DNA of 64,000 nucleotides from Mesorhizobium sp. NZP2298 (GCF_013170825.1 NZ_CP033365.1:5778001-5842000); one strand, 5' to 3'; shown: positions 25,549 to 34,153, counted from the stretch's first letter. A program made the numbers and translations. The notes: generated from the letters alone by a model not told the origin.

Positions 25549-26322
25549 TCAAATCGATGCCAGGAAGCCGCCATCCACCGGAATGGACTGGCCGGTGATG
25601 TAGGCCGCCGCATCCGAGGCAAGGAACACGGCGACGCCGTGCAGGTCACGGAGATCGCCGAAACGGTGCTGCGGGATCTTGGCCAGCATCGACTGCTGCC
25701 ATGCCGCGTTGCTGTAGAACACATCCGTCATCGCGGTCCTAAAGTAGCCCGGAGCGATGGCGTTGACCCGGATGCCGAGATCCGCCCATTCCGCTGCCAG
25801 CGCCCGCGTCATGCCGAGCAGACCGGATTTCGACGAGCCATAGGGCACCGCGGTGGGGATGCCGACTTCCGAGGTCAGCGAGCAGAGATTGATGATGGCG
25901 CCGGGTCGGCCGGCGTCGCGCATCTGCCTTGCCGCGGCCTGGGCGCAGAAGAACGCGCCCTTGAGATTGGTATCGACGATCCGATCCCACAGCGCCTCGT
26001 CGACGTCGAGCGAGGGCCTGACCTCTTCCATCCCGGCATTGTTGACAAGGATATCGAGACCGCCAAGCAGGCTTGCAGCCTCGGCGGTGGCCGTCCGGCA
26101 GCGATCGACATCGGTGACGTCGAGGGCAACCGCATGCGCAACCCCGCCGGCCGCGCGGATCGCTGCTGTCGTCTCCTCAAGCGAGGCCAGGCTGCGCGCG
26201 GTGACCGCGACATCGGCGCCGGCAGCGCTCAGCGCCTCGGCGATGCTGCGGCCGATGCCCCGGCTGGCGCCGGTGACCAGCGCCTTCCTGCCGGCAAGAT
26301 CGAACAGAGAAGCATTGCGCAT
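25549..26322 (-). CDS. Short-chain dehydrogenase/reductase (SDR), first gene of the HisD-like operon
   Basis: 257 residues with cofactor motif TGASRGIG, NNAG, catalytic Ser in NLCSLTSE and YGSSK, and PGYFRTAMT near the C-terminus: a classical SDR. The start at 26322 follows AAGGAGG with 6-nt spacing; the longer frame from 26358 is not needed. It heads the operon SDR, HisD-like, ADH, GntR, and an operator-like site lies 61 nt upstream. The predicted role is interconversion of an alcohol and a ketone, possibly epimerising the substrate of the HisD-like enzyme (HpsO-type, inference). Confidence 0.87.
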   Translation of the reverse strand: MRNASLFDLAGRKALVTGASRGIGRSIAEALSAAGADVAVTARSLASLEETTAAIRAAGGVAHAVALDVTDVDRCRTATAEAASLLGGLDILVNNAGMEEVRPSLDVDEALWDRIVDTNLKGAFFCAQAAARQMRDAGRPGAIINLCSLTSEVGIPTAVPYGSSKSGLLGMTRALAAEWADLGIRVNAIAPGYFRTAMTDVFYSNAAWQQSMLAKIPQHRFGDLRDLHGVAVFLASDAAAYITGQSIPVDGGFLASI

Positions 26323-26382
26323 GTGATCCTCCTTGCCGCTGTCGGCTCCCGCTTGCATGGCGAGACTATCAGATCAGGTTCC

Positions 26383-26400
26383 ATATACAAGCATGTACAA
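26383..26400. promoter_or_regulatory. Operator-like site 2 for the HutC-type GntR regulator (SDR promoter / divergent hisC-like)
   Basis: ATATACAAGCATGTACAA matches the importer-promoter site at 22245-22262 in 15 of 18 positions. It is 61 nt upstream of the SDR start and 156 nt upstream of the divergent HisC-like gene, so it could serve both directions. Confidence 0.55.
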
Positions 26401-26555
26401 ACTGTTTCGGCTACGCTACTCCTGTCAAAATTCGCCGCACCCGCACGCCTGTCGGTGACCCGGCTCGCCCCCCGGGGACGATGCAGCGAAATCCAGTGTT
26501 TGAGAAACCCGGTCGATGACGGGAGTCCGTCGCATGGCCGCAGAGGAGCCCGCTC

Positions 26556-27659
26556 GTGTCAAAAGCCGCGAATATGGTCCGAGCCGAGGTTACGCGCCTG
26601 TCGCCTTACAATTCCGGGCTGACCATCGCCGAAGTCATGCAGCGATACGCTCCAGCCAGGATCGCCAAGCTGGGCTCGAATGAAAACCCGCTAGGCCCGA
26701 GCCCGACGCTCGCCACCATGATGCAGGCCGGCGGCGAGATGTTCCGGCTCTATCCGGATCCGGCCGGGCGCGCACTGCGCCAGGCCATCGCCGCGAGATA
26801 TGAATTCAACGAGGACCAAATTATCCTCGGCAATGGGTCGGAGGACTTGCTCTCCGTCATCAGCCGCGCGGTGTTGCGGCCCGGCGATACCATCGTCACG
26901 CTTTATCCGTCGTTCCCGCTGCACGAGGACTATGCGACGCTGATGGGCGCAACCATCCACCGTGTGGCCGTCAACGACGATCTCACGATCAATGTCGACG
27001 GCCTGATCGAGGCGGTGCGCGAAAGGCCGCGCTTGCTGATGTTCTCGAACCCTATGAACCCCGTCGGCAGTTGGCTCTCCGGCAGGGATCTGTCGAAGGT
27101 GCTGGATGCCGTCGGTGAGGAGACTCTGATCGTCATCGACGAAGCCTATGCCGAATATGCGCTAGGTGAGGACTATGCCTCGTCACTGCGTTACCTCAGC
27201 GAACGCGACCGGCCCTGGATCGTGCTGCGGACATTTTCCAAGGCGTTCGGCCTGGCTGGATTGCGGATCGGCTTCGGCATCGTCGGCGATCCGGAATTGC
27301 GTGCGCTGCTCGACAGGGTGCGCACACCGTTCAACGCCAATGGCGTTGCGCAGGCGGCCGCGCTGGCCGCGCTCGCGGATGAGGAACACCTCGCCAAGGT
27401 CGTCGCACTGGCCAGGACGGAGAGAGCGCGTCTCGAGAATTTCCTGGCGAGCAAGGGCCTCGAAGTCGCCCGTTCCCGAGGCAATTTCCTGTTCTTCAAC
27501 TGCGGGCAAGATGCCAGCGCATTCGTCGAAGGCCTGCTGCGCGAAGGCGTCATCGTCAAACCGTGGAGGCAGGACGGTTTTGACAGCTACGTGCGTGTCA
27601 GCATCGGCTCGCCAGCGGAGAACGACCACTTCATGGCGGCGCTGTCGCAGCTGTTGTGA
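26556..27659 (+). CDS. HisC-family PLP aminotransferase (class I/II)
   Basis: 367 residues with the HisC-type N-terminus KLGSNENPLGPSP, IDEAYAEYA, and the PLP Lys in RTFSKAFGLAGLRIGFG. GTG start at 26556 with GAGGAG 7 nt upstream. It looks like histidinol-phosphate aminotransferase, but it is isolated from histidine genes and divergent from the HisD-like operon, so a catabolic aminotransferase for an aromatic or other amino acid is at least as likely. It may be co-regulated with the HisD operon through the shared intergenic region. The next gene, 158 nt downstream, is an FAD amine oxidase. Confidence 0.82.
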   Translation: MSKAANMVRAEVTRLSPYNSGLTIAEVMQRYAPARIAKLGSNENPLGPSPTLATMMQAGGEMFRLYPDPAGRALRQAIAARYEFNEDQIILGNGSEDLLSVISRAVLRPGDTIVTLYPSFPLHEDYATLMGATIHRVAVNDDLTINVDGLIEAVRERPRLLMFSNPMNPVGSWLSGRDLSKVLDAVGEETLIVIDEAYAEYALGEDYASSLRYLSERDRPWIVLRTFSKAFGLAGLRIGFGIVGDPELRALLDRVRTPFNANGVAQAAALAALADEEHLAKVVALARTERARLENFLASKGLEVARSRGNFLFFNCGQDASAFVEGLLREGVIVKPWRQDGFDSYVRVSIGSPAENDHFMAALSQLL

Positions 27660-27817
27660 TTTCCCGAAAGCCATGCTGAATTGCCTGGCGCGCACCGGGC
27701 ACGATATCCGACGGTCTGCCGTTGCAATATGGAGTTTTTCGCAGGTGGCGCATCCCCTTTCGCCCGACGGCTTCCGTCCAGCCTCTCGGGCCTGTGTTCT
27801 TCCCTGTCACCTTGACG

Positions 27818-29110
27818 ATGCCCAGCATGCTTGAGAGCAACCCACCGAAGAGCCTCTACCGCGAAACGGCCGGCGGCACCGGCGACTACCCTGCCCTCGC
27901 CGGCGCGCGGCGGGCGACGGTCGCGATTGTCGGCGGTGGCTTCACCGGCCTTTCGACCGCCCTGCATCTGGCGGAAGCCGGCGACGACGTTGCCGTGATC
28001 GAGGCCCGACAGCCGGGCTGGGGCGCGTCGGGCAGGAATGGCGGCCAGGTCAATCCCGGCCTCAAATACGATCCCGACACGATCGAGGCGATGTTCGGCC
28101 CCGAGCTTGGGCCACGGATGATCGATTTCTCCTACAGTGCGCCGGATTTCACCTTCGGTCTTATCAGGCGCCTGTCGATCGCCTGCGAGGCGCGGCAGAA
28201 CGGTACCATACGCGCGGCCATCCGGCCGAAGCCGGAAGCCGCCGTACGGACCACGGCCGCGCAATGCGTGCGGCGGGGAATGCCGGTCGAAATACTGGAC
28301 GCACAGGCGATGGCGGCGCGCACCGGAACCGATCGCTACATATCGGGCATGTTCGATGCCCGCGGCGGCGACCTCCACCCTCTGAAATACAGCCTTGGCC
28401 TGGCAGAAGCCGCACGGGACGCCGGCGCGCGGATATTTGGCGGCAGCGAAGTCCTCTCGCTGAAGCGGGAGGCCGGGCGATGGGTCCTCAAAACCGCGAA
28501 CGGCTCAATCAGCGTCGAGAAAGTGCTTGTCGCGACCAATGGCTATACCGGAACCCTGTGGCCGGGCCTGCAGCAGTCGCTGGTTCCGGTGTTCAGCGCG
28601 ATCGCGGCGACCGAACCTCTTTCATCGACGGTCGCGACCCAAATTCTCCCCGACAGGCCTGTCGTCTACGAGGCCGGCAACATCACCGTGTACTACCGCA
28701 TCGACGCCCAGAACCGTCTTCTCATGGGCGGCCGGGGACCGATGAGGCCCATCGGAGATGCTTCCGCCATCGGCTACCTCACCGATTATGCGCTGCGGCT
28801 GTGGCCGGCGCTTGCGGGCATACGCTGGACACACGCCTGGAACGGCCGGGTAGCGATCACCAAGGACCATCTTCTGCACATTCACGAGCCGGAAGACGGC
28901 GTCCTGATCTGCCTTGGCTACAATGGCCGTGGCGTCGCCATGGCATCGGCAATAGGCGCTGCCCTGGCGCGGCGCCTGCGAGGCAACGAGACGTCGCTGT
29001 TTCCCATGCCGATATCGCCGCTCCAGCCAATCCGGTTTCACCGCTTCTGGCCGCTCGGGGTGAAGGCCGCGATCCTTTCCGGGCGGCTGAAGGACCGGTT
29101 CGGGATCTGA
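27818..29110 (+). CDS. FAD-dependent amine oxidoreductase, gamma-glutamylputrescine oxidase (PuuB/OrdL)-like
   Basis: 430 residues in the DAO flavoprotein family: FAD motif VAIVGGGFTGLSTALHLAEAG, then IEARQPGWGASGRNGGQ, the pattern of PuuB/OrdL, and a C-terminal CLGYNGRGVAMASAIG dinucleotide segment. Such enzymes oxidise secondary amines or gamma-glutamylputrescine to an aldehyde, ammonia and H2O2. No glutamylputrescine synthetase is nearby. The start is uncertain: 27818 and 27827 both fit the family, neither has a good ribosome site, and the open frame continues to 27722. Confidence 0.82.
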   Translation: MPSMLESNPPKSLYRETAGGTGDYPALAGARRATVAIVGGGFTGLSTALHLAEAGDDVAVIEARQPGWGASGRNGGQVNPGLKYDPDTIEAMFGPELGPRMIDFSYSAPDFTFGLIRRLSIACEARQNGTIRAAIRPKPEAAVRTTAAQCVRRGMPVEILDAQAMAARTGTDRYISGMFDARGGDLHPLKYSLGLAEAARDAGARIFGGSEVLSLKREAGRWVLKTANGSISVEKVLVATNGYTGTLWPGLQQSLVPVFSAIAATEPLSSTVATQILPDRPVVYEAGNITVYYRIDAQNRLLMGGRGPMRPIGDASAIGYLTDYALRLWPALAGIRWTHAWNGRVAITKDHLLHIHEPEDGVLICLGYNGRGVAMASAIGAALARRLRGNETSLFPMPISPLQPIRFHRFWPLGVKAAILSGRLKDRFGI

Positions 29111-29114
29111 CGCG

Positions 29115-29141
29115 GTGAGCCCGCACGGCCTGACGGCTCAC
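29115..29141. terminator. Hairpin between convergent oxidase and fghA genes
   Basis: Perfect 7-bp arms GTGAGCC (29115-29121) and GGCTCAC (29135-29141) with a 13-nt loop, in the 46-nt gap between two convergent genes. Followed on the plus strand by GAGAAAAAC rather than a T run. A possible shared terminator. Confidence 0.45.
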
Positions 29142-29156
29142 GGATCGCGAGAAAAA

Positions 29157-30014
29157 CTATGCTTTCAGGTCAGACAATCTTTGGGCATGCCATCTCAGAT
29201 GGTCGTCCATGAATGTCGAAATGAAGAAATACGAGTGGTCGTAGCCATCCTGCATGCGCAGCGTCAGCGCAATGCCAGCCTTGGCGCAGGCAGCCTCCAG
29301 AAGCCAGGGCTTCAGCCCATCATTGAGAAATCCGTCCGACGTTCCCTGATCGACGAAAAACTCCGGGAAACGGTGGCCATCCTCGATGAGCAAGGTGGTA
29401 TCGTAAGGCCGCCATGATGTCTCGTCCGCGCCGAGATACTTTTCGAAAGCCGGCCGCGACCAGCCGGCGGTGCTCGGCTGCACGATCGGCGCGAAGGCCG
29501 AGCAGCTTTTGAAACGTTGGGGATTTTTGAGCGCGATCGTCAGCGCGCCATGCCCGCCCATCGAGTGGCCGAAGATCGCCTGGCGCGTCATGTCAGCCGG
29601 AAATTCCCGCGCGATCAACGCCGGCAATTCCTCGGCGACATAGGAATACATGCGGTAGTTCCTGGCGTAGGGCTCTTGCGTCGCATCGAGGTAAAAGCCG
29701 GCGCCGGCGCCGAACTGCCAATTGTCCTTCTCGTCGGGAATGTCGGCGCCGCGAGGGCTGGTGTCGGGACAGACAACGATCAGGCCAAGCTCGGCGGCCA
29801 TGCGCCTGTACTCACCCTTGTCCATGACGTTGGCATGGGTGCAGGTAAGGCCGGAGAGGTACCACACGACAGGACAAGGTTTTTCACGAGCCTGCGGCGG
29901 CACGAAGACGGCGAAAATCATGTCGCAGGAGCAGACATCCGAAGCGTGGGAATAGACGCCCTGCACGCCGCCATGCGACTTGGCCGAGGAGATGGTCTTC
30001 ATCCGGTCCGACAT
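29157..30014 (-). CDS. fghA: S-formylglutathione hydrolase
   Basis: 285 residues of the esterase D family. The nucleophile elbow GHSMGGHGAL, the Asp region VDQGTSDGFLN and the His in DGYDHSYFF form the catalytic triad; LSGLTCTHANVM and CPDTSPRG are family signatures. It hydrolyses S-formylglutathione to formate and glutathione in formaldehyde detoxification. The start at 30014 is chosen over 30032 because GGAG lies 9 nt upstream and the N-terminus then matches usual family length. No glutathione-dependent formaldehyde dehydrogenase is in the window. Demethylating flavoenzymes such as the one at 56068 could provide formaldehyde. Confidence 0.93.
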   Translation of the reverse strand: MSDRMKTISSAKSHGGVQGVYSHASDVCSCDMIFAVFVPPQAREKPCPVVWYLSGLTCTHANVMDKGEYRRMAAELGLIVVCPDTSPRGADIPDEKDNWQFGAGAGFYLDATQEPYARNYRMYSYVAEELPALIAREFPADMTRQAIFGHSMGGHGALTIALKNPQRFKSCSAFAPIVQPSTAGWSRPAFEKYLGADETSWRPYDTTLLIEDGHRFPEFFVDQGTSDGFLNDGLKPWLLEAACAKAGIALTLRMQDGYDHSYFFISTFMDDHLRWHAQRLSDLKA

Positions 30015-30329
30015 GTGTTTCTTCTCCGCCAAACGTCCTTCACGGCCGCCTGTCTACGGCATGGGCCGGGAGCGCGGCAACCCTGATGGATTGGACCATG
30101 GTTCCCAGGCCAGGCGGCGGCCTAAAATCATCCCCATAAGGGCCAAGCCATTGACCGTCACCCAGTGCCGGTTCGGGCGTCCGAGTCGGCCGAGGTGGTG
30201 CGGGTAACGACACTGACGATGGATGGCTTGAGATCGGCCGAATACTCGAAAGCGATCTTTGTCCAGTCTTCATCGAATGCATTGGATTCGCCGCCACCAG
30301 GCCGGGCAAAGCCCAGACGACCCCTCGCC
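30015..30329. other. Intergenic stretch without a recognised gene
   Basis: Between the fghA start and the end of the FAD oxidase. An open minus-strand frame (30158-30487) overlaps the oxidase and has no ribosome site. No hairpin, repeat or promoter stands out. Confidence 0.4.
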
Positions 30330-31547
30330 TCAAATAACAGCTTCTTCCAGGAACGGCTCGTTGCGCGCAATGCGCTCGTAGCAGAACGGCGACAGGTCGA
30401 GCGTCTGGAAAGACCCGTGGACGATGAGTTCCGAGACCGCACGCCCCACGGCCGGCGACTGTTGCAACCCATGCCCGGAGAAGCCATTGGCGAACATGAA
30501 GTTTCTCACCTCGGGGTGGAAGCCGACGATGCCGTTGTGGTCGAGCATGTTGTATTCGTAGTGGCCGGTCCAGCTGGTCTGGACCTTCAGCGCATCGAAG
30601 GCCGGAATGCGATGCCAGAGCGACGGCCAGATATAGTCGTCGAACTCCTCGAAATGCATTTCGAAGTCGTCATAGTCGGCTGGGCCGTCGCCCTGCGGCG
30701 TGTTGCCGGTGAGGAAAAGCTCGCCTTCCGGCCGCACGAAGGTGCCGGAGAGGTCGATGACGTTGGGCATGCGGCCGGGGATCGGATTGGCGCTGGCGAA
30801 GACGAAGCTGTAGCGCTTGTAGGGCGCGACCGGGATGGACAGGTTGGCCATGGCGGCGACCTGCTGGGCACGCGGGCCGGCGGCGTTGACCAGGGTTCCG
30901 CAGGAAATCGTCTCGCCGGTCGCCAGACGCGCCGAGACGACGCGTCCGTCTGTGACATCCAGTGCGGTCACGGCGTTGTCGATATATTCGACGCCGCTGG
31001 CGCGCGCGGCGCGGCGGAACCCATTGAGCAGGCCCATGGAATCGAACCAGCCCTCTTCGCGCGAGCCCCAGGAGCCACCGCCGAGATCATCGACGTTCAG
31101 CCAGGGGAAACGTTCCTTCAACGGGCCGGGTTCGAGGAAGACCGTGTGGGCGCCGAGGCTACGCTGCAGATCCACCCTTTCGCGCGCCGCTTCCACGCCT
31201 TCAGGCGAGCAACAGTAGAGATAGCCATATTCCTTGAAGCCGAGATCGGGCGCCGGCTCATCCTTGTAGAAGGGCGCCATCCGTTCCGGAAACCCACGGA
31301 TGATGTCGATGCCGAATTGGCTGATCTTCACATTGATCGGATTGGAATATTGCTGGCGGATGGCGCTGGTGGAGAGCGCCGTCGAAGAAAAGGTGTAGCT
31401 CGAGTCACGCTCGACCACGAGGATCGATGCGCCATTGCCCAGCGCCTGGCTGAGCCAATAGGCCGTCGACGAACCGACGACCGCGCCGCCGACGATGACG
31501 ATGTCGTAGGCGGTGCGCGTCGGCGCCTTGTAGGGAGGAATTGCCAC
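30330..31547 (-). CDS. FAD-dependent oxidoreductase of the DAO / sarcosine oxidase beta family
   Basis: 405 residues with the N-terminal FAD motif YDIVIVGGAVVGSSTAYWLS, ERDSSYTFSSTALSTSAIRQQYS typical of sarcosine/dimethylglycine-type oxidases, and a C-terminal FANGFSGHGLQQSPAVGRAV. It likely oxidises an N-methylated or D-amino acid to an imine. It is 14 nt downstream of an HpcH/HpaI aldolase in one operon and is paired across the divergent promoter with a RidA imine deaminase and reductases, which fits an imine-producing step. The exact substrate is unknown. Confidence 0.85.
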   Translation of the reverse strand: MAIPPYKAPTRTAYDIVIVGGAVVGSSTAYWLSQALGNGASILVVERDSSYTFSSTALSTSAIRQQYSNPINVKISQFGIDIIRGFPERMAPFYKDEPAPDLGFKEYGYLYCCSPEGVEAARERVDLQRSLGAHTVFLEPGPLKERFPWLNVDDLGGGSWGSREEGWFDSMGLLNGFRRAARASGVEYIDNAVTALDVTDGRVVSARLATGETISCGTLVNAAGPRAQQVAAMANLSIPVAPYKRYSFVFASANPIPGRMPNVIDLSGTFVRPEGELFLTGNTPQGDGPADYDDFEMHFEEFDDYIWPSLWHRIPAFDALKVQTSWTGHYEYNMLDHNGIVGFHPEVRNFMFANGFSGHGLQQSPAVGRAVSELIVHGSFQTLDLSPFCYERIARNEPFLEEAVI

Positions 31548-31561
31548 GGTCTGTCTCCGGT

Positions 31562-32359
31562 CTACTGGTTGAATGAAGCGATCAGCGCATCCGAGCCGCG
31601 AGCCAAAAGGCCAAGGTCCGAGCCGACGGCAACCATGGTGAAGCCGTCGGCGAGATAGCGGTCGGCATCGGCCTTTGCCGGCGCCAGTATGCCGCTGGCC
31701 TTGCCCGCTGCCTTTGCGGCCTTGCGAACCGAGGCGATGGCCTCCTGCACATGCGCGGCACCCGGATTGCCCATAGAGCCCATATTGGTGGAGAGGTCGC
31801 CGGGGCCGACGAAGAGGACATCGACGCCATCAACGGCCGCGATTTCGGCGGCATTGGCAACACCCAGTTCATCCTCGATCTGCACGGCGAGAAGCTGCTG
31901 CTCACGCGCCTTGGCGTGGTAGCCGGCGATGCGGCCGAAGGCGTTGGCGCGGTGACCGACCGAATAGCCGCGAAACCCGCCGGGCGCATAGGTCATGGCC
32001 GCAACGATGGCGCGGGCTTGCTCGGCGGTCCGCACATTGGGGATCATCAGGCTGCGCGCACTGATATCGAGCGCCTGCTTGATCAGATTGGGATCGTCGG
32101 ACGGCAGCCTGACGACGGCCTCGCTGTCGAAGCCGCCCATGACCTGAAGCTGCGCCATGATGCTGCGCAGATCGTTGGGGCTATGTTCGCCGTCGATCAG
32201 CACCCAACCGGCTCCGCAGCCGGCGACGATCTCCGTGGTCAGGGCCGAAGCCAGTGAGCACCAGATGCCGATATGAGCCCGGCCGGCCGTCACGGCGGCC
32301 TTCAATGTGTTGCGGCGCTCCTGCATTTCGCGATCGGTCTCCAGCCAAATAAGATGCAT
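31562..32359 (-). CDS. HpcH/HpaI family class II aldolase
   Basis: 265 residues. It has the catalytic His in LIDGEHSPND, the substrate Arg in VVRLPSDDP, and metal ligands in the pattern VQIEDELGV ... LFVGPGDLSTNMG, as in 4-hydroxy-2-oxoheptanedioate and 2-dehydro-3-deoxyglucarate aldolases. These split a 2-oxo-4-hydroxy acid into pyruvate and an aldehyde. A shorter start at 32326 (MQERRNTLK) matches family length better than 32359. First gene of a minus-strand operon with the FAD oxidase, divergent from a beta-hydroxyacid dehydrogenase that could reduce the aldehyde product. Confidence 0.88.
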   Translation of the reverse strand: MHLIWLETDREMQERRNTLKAAVTAGRAHIGIWCSLASALTTEIVAGCGAGWVLIDGEHSPNDLRSIMAQLQVMGGFDSEAVVRLPSDDPNLIKQALDISARSLMIPNVRTAEQARAIVAAMTYAPGGFRGYSVGHRANAFGRIAGYHAKAREQQLLAVQIEDELGVANAAEIAAVDGVDVLFVGPGDLSTNMGSMGNPGAAHVQEAIASVRKAAKAAGKASGILAPAKADADRYLADGFTMVAVGSDLGLLARGSDALIASFNQ

Positions 32360-32368
32360 TGAAATTTG

Positions 32369-32387
32369 TATGATGTCCTATATCATA
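32369..32387. promoter_or_regulatory. Palindromic operator candidate TATGAT-N7-ATCATA between divergent operons
   Basis: Perfect 6-bp arms (32369-32374 and 32382-32387) in an AT-rich patch of the short divergent region between the HpcH aldolase and the GarR-like dehydrogenase. A FadR-type GntR regulator is encoded at the end of the rightward operon and is the natural candidate to bind it. Confidence 0.5.
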
Positions 32388-32445
32388 TGGCTAACTTTGG
32401 CTGCAAGGCCGGTTTCACTGGAGGGGTCTGCTTGGGAGTTTGGAC

Positions 32446-33336
32446 ATGAAGATCGGCTTCATCGGGCTTGGCGTCATGGGTGCACCGATGGCGCGCCATC
32501 TCGCCGCTGCCGGGCATGAGATCATGACGGTTCTGAACCGCTCCCCTCTGCCGAGCGACCTGAAGGCATCGGTCGTCGCCTCCCCAGCCGAGGTGGCGCG
32601 GCTGTCCGAGATGACAGTCACCATGCTGCCCGACACCCCTGACGTGGAGCGCGTCCTGTTGGGAAAGGACGGCGTCGTCGAGGGACTATCGGCCGACAAG
32701 CTGGTGATCGACATGAGCTCGATCAGCCCGATCGCCACGGCCGAGTTCGCGGCGAAGGTTCGCGAGACCGGAGCCGGCTATCTCGACGCGCCGGTCTCGG
32801 GCGGCGAGGTCGGCGCCAAGGCGGCGAAACTCACCATCATGGTTGGCGGGCCGGCCGCTGAGTTCGAACGGGCGCTGCCGATCTTCGAGACGCTCGGCAG
32901 GAACATCACCTTGATCGGCGAACAGAATGGCGCCGGACAGACCTGCAAGATCGCCAACCAGATCATCGTCGCGCTCAACATCGAAGCCGTGGCCGAAGCG
33001 CTTGTCTTCGCCAGCAAGGCCGGCTGCGACCCGGCCAAAGTGCGCAGCGCGCTAATGGGCGGCTTTGCCGCTTCTCGCGTGCTGGACGTGCATGGCGAGC
33101 GCATGATTGCCCGCACGTTCGCACCGGGCTTTCGCATCCGGCTGCACCAGAAGGACCTCAATCTCGCGCTCGAAAGCGCCCGCGCGCTTGGCGTGGCCCT
33201 GCCGAACACCGCCGTGGCGCAGCAGCTTATGAATGCCTGCTCGGCCCGGACAGGCGGCGCGGAAGCCGACCACTCGTCCCTCGTCAAGGCGCTCGAGATG
33301 CTGAGCGACCATGAACTGTCAAACGGAAAGGAATAA
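32446..33336 (+). CDS. Beta-hydroxyacid dehydrogenase (2-hydroxy-3-oxopropionate reductase / 3-hydroxyisobutyrate dehydrogenase-like)
   Basis: 296 residues: NAD(P) motif GFIGLGVMGAPMARHL, substrate-binding DAPVSGGEVGA and the catalytic Lys in GAGQTCKIANQ, all diagnostic of the GarR/GlxR/HibDH family. The ATG at 32446 has GGGAG 8 nt upstream. Facing an HpcH/HpaI aldolase, it could reduce tartronate semialdehyde or a similar aldehyde released by it, as in glucarate/galactarate catabolism. It is first in the rightward operon with AroE-like, SDR, RidA and GntR genes. Confidence 0.88.
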   Translation: MKIGFIGLGVMGAPMARHLAAAGHEIMTVLNRSPLPSDLKASVVASPAEVARLSEMTVTMLPDTPDVERVLLGKDGVVEGLSADKLVIDMSSISPIATAEFAAKVRETGAGYLDAPVSGGEVGAKAAKLTIMVGGPAAEFERALPIFETLGRNITLIGEQNGAGQTCKIANQIIVALNIEAVAEALVFASKAGCDPAKVRSALMGGFAASRVLDVHGERMIARTFAPGFRIRLHQKDLNLALESARALGVALPNTAVAQQLMNACSARTGGAEADHSSLVKALEMLSDHELSNGKE

Positions 33337-33340
33337 ATCG

Positions 33341-34153
33341 ATGCGCGGAACCGGCAAGGCCGACGTCTTCGTCATGCTGGCCCATCCCGTGGGCCATGCC
33401 AAGAGCCCCGGCATGTTCAACGAAATCTTCGAGCAGAAGGGCCTCGACAGCCTGATGGTGCCGCTGAGTTGCCGCCCGGAGGATTTCGAGACCTTCTGGG
33501 CCGGCATCACGGCGGCCGAGAACATCCGCGGCGTCATCATCTCGGTGCCGTACAAGGTCGCGGTCTACCACAAATGTTCCGCCGCGCATGACCGCGCCGC
33601 GCGGGTTGAGAGCGCCAATTCCGTGCGCCGCCAGGCCGATGGAAGCTGGTACGCCGACAATTTCGACGGCGTCGGCTTCATCGACGGCCTCAGGGCTGGC
33701 GGGCACCAGATTGCCGGCCGCCGCATCCTCCAGGTCGGTGCCGGCGGCGCCGGCGCGTCGCTGACCTACTGTCTGGCCGAGGAAGGCGCAGCGGAGATCC
33801 GGCTGACCGACATCGACAGGGGACGCGCGGAGAAGCTGGCCGCGCTGGTCGGCAAGTCCTTTCCAAAATGCCGTATCGAGATCGGCCAGCCCGATCCGTC
33901 TGGCATGGACATGGCGATCAACGCCACGCCTTCCGGGCTGAAGGCTACCGATCCGCTGCCCATGGATGTGACGAAGCTGACGCCTGACATGACGGTCGTC
34001 GACATCATCATGGAGCCGGCCGAGACGGCGCTGCTCAAGGCGGCAAAGGAGATCGGCTGCCGCGTCCAGCCTGGACGCCCGATGATGGACTTCCAGGTTG
34101 AAGCCATGGCCGAATTCTTCGACATCGAGCGCAAGGACCGCGGCCATGGCTGA
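33341..34153 (+). CDS. Shikimate dehydrogenase-like (AroE family) protein
   Basis: 270 residues with the AroE substrate site PVGHAKSPGMFN, the catalytic Lys in ISVPYKVAV, NFDGVGFIDGL (usual NTDGxG with Thr replaced by Phe) and a cofactor motif VGAGGAGASLTYCLAEEG. The start at 33341 has AAGGA 9 nt upstream, giving a 4-nt gap to the previous gene. It is embedded in a catabolic operon with no aromatic-pathway genes, so quinate/shikimate or a related hydroxyacid is a plausible substrate, and a house-keeping AroE role is unlikely. It overlaps the next gene by eight bases. Confidence 0.85.
   Translation: MRGTGKADVFVMLAHPVGHAKSPGMFNEIFEQKGLDSLMVPLSCRPEDFETFWAGITAAENIRGVIISVPYKVAVYHKCSAAHDRAARVESANSVRRQADGSWYADNFDGVGFIDGLRAGGHQIAGRRILQVGAGGAGASLTYCLAEEGAAEIRLTDIDRGRAEKLAALVGKSFPKCRIEIGQPDPSGMDMAINATPSGLKATDPLPMDVTKLTPDMTVVDIIMEPAETALLKAAKEIGCRVQPGRPMMDFQVEAMAEFFDIERKDRGHG

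Noticed and set aside
24143..27659. HisD-like and HisC-like genes as the organism's histidine biosynthesis genes
   Set aside because: The HisD-like protein has changed zinc and substrate ligands, the genes are divergent, and no other his gene is present; a catabolic role fits better.
30158..30487. 109-residue minus-strand open frame in the gap before the FAD oxidase
   Set aside because: It overlaps the oxidase gene out of frame and has no ribosome site or domain.
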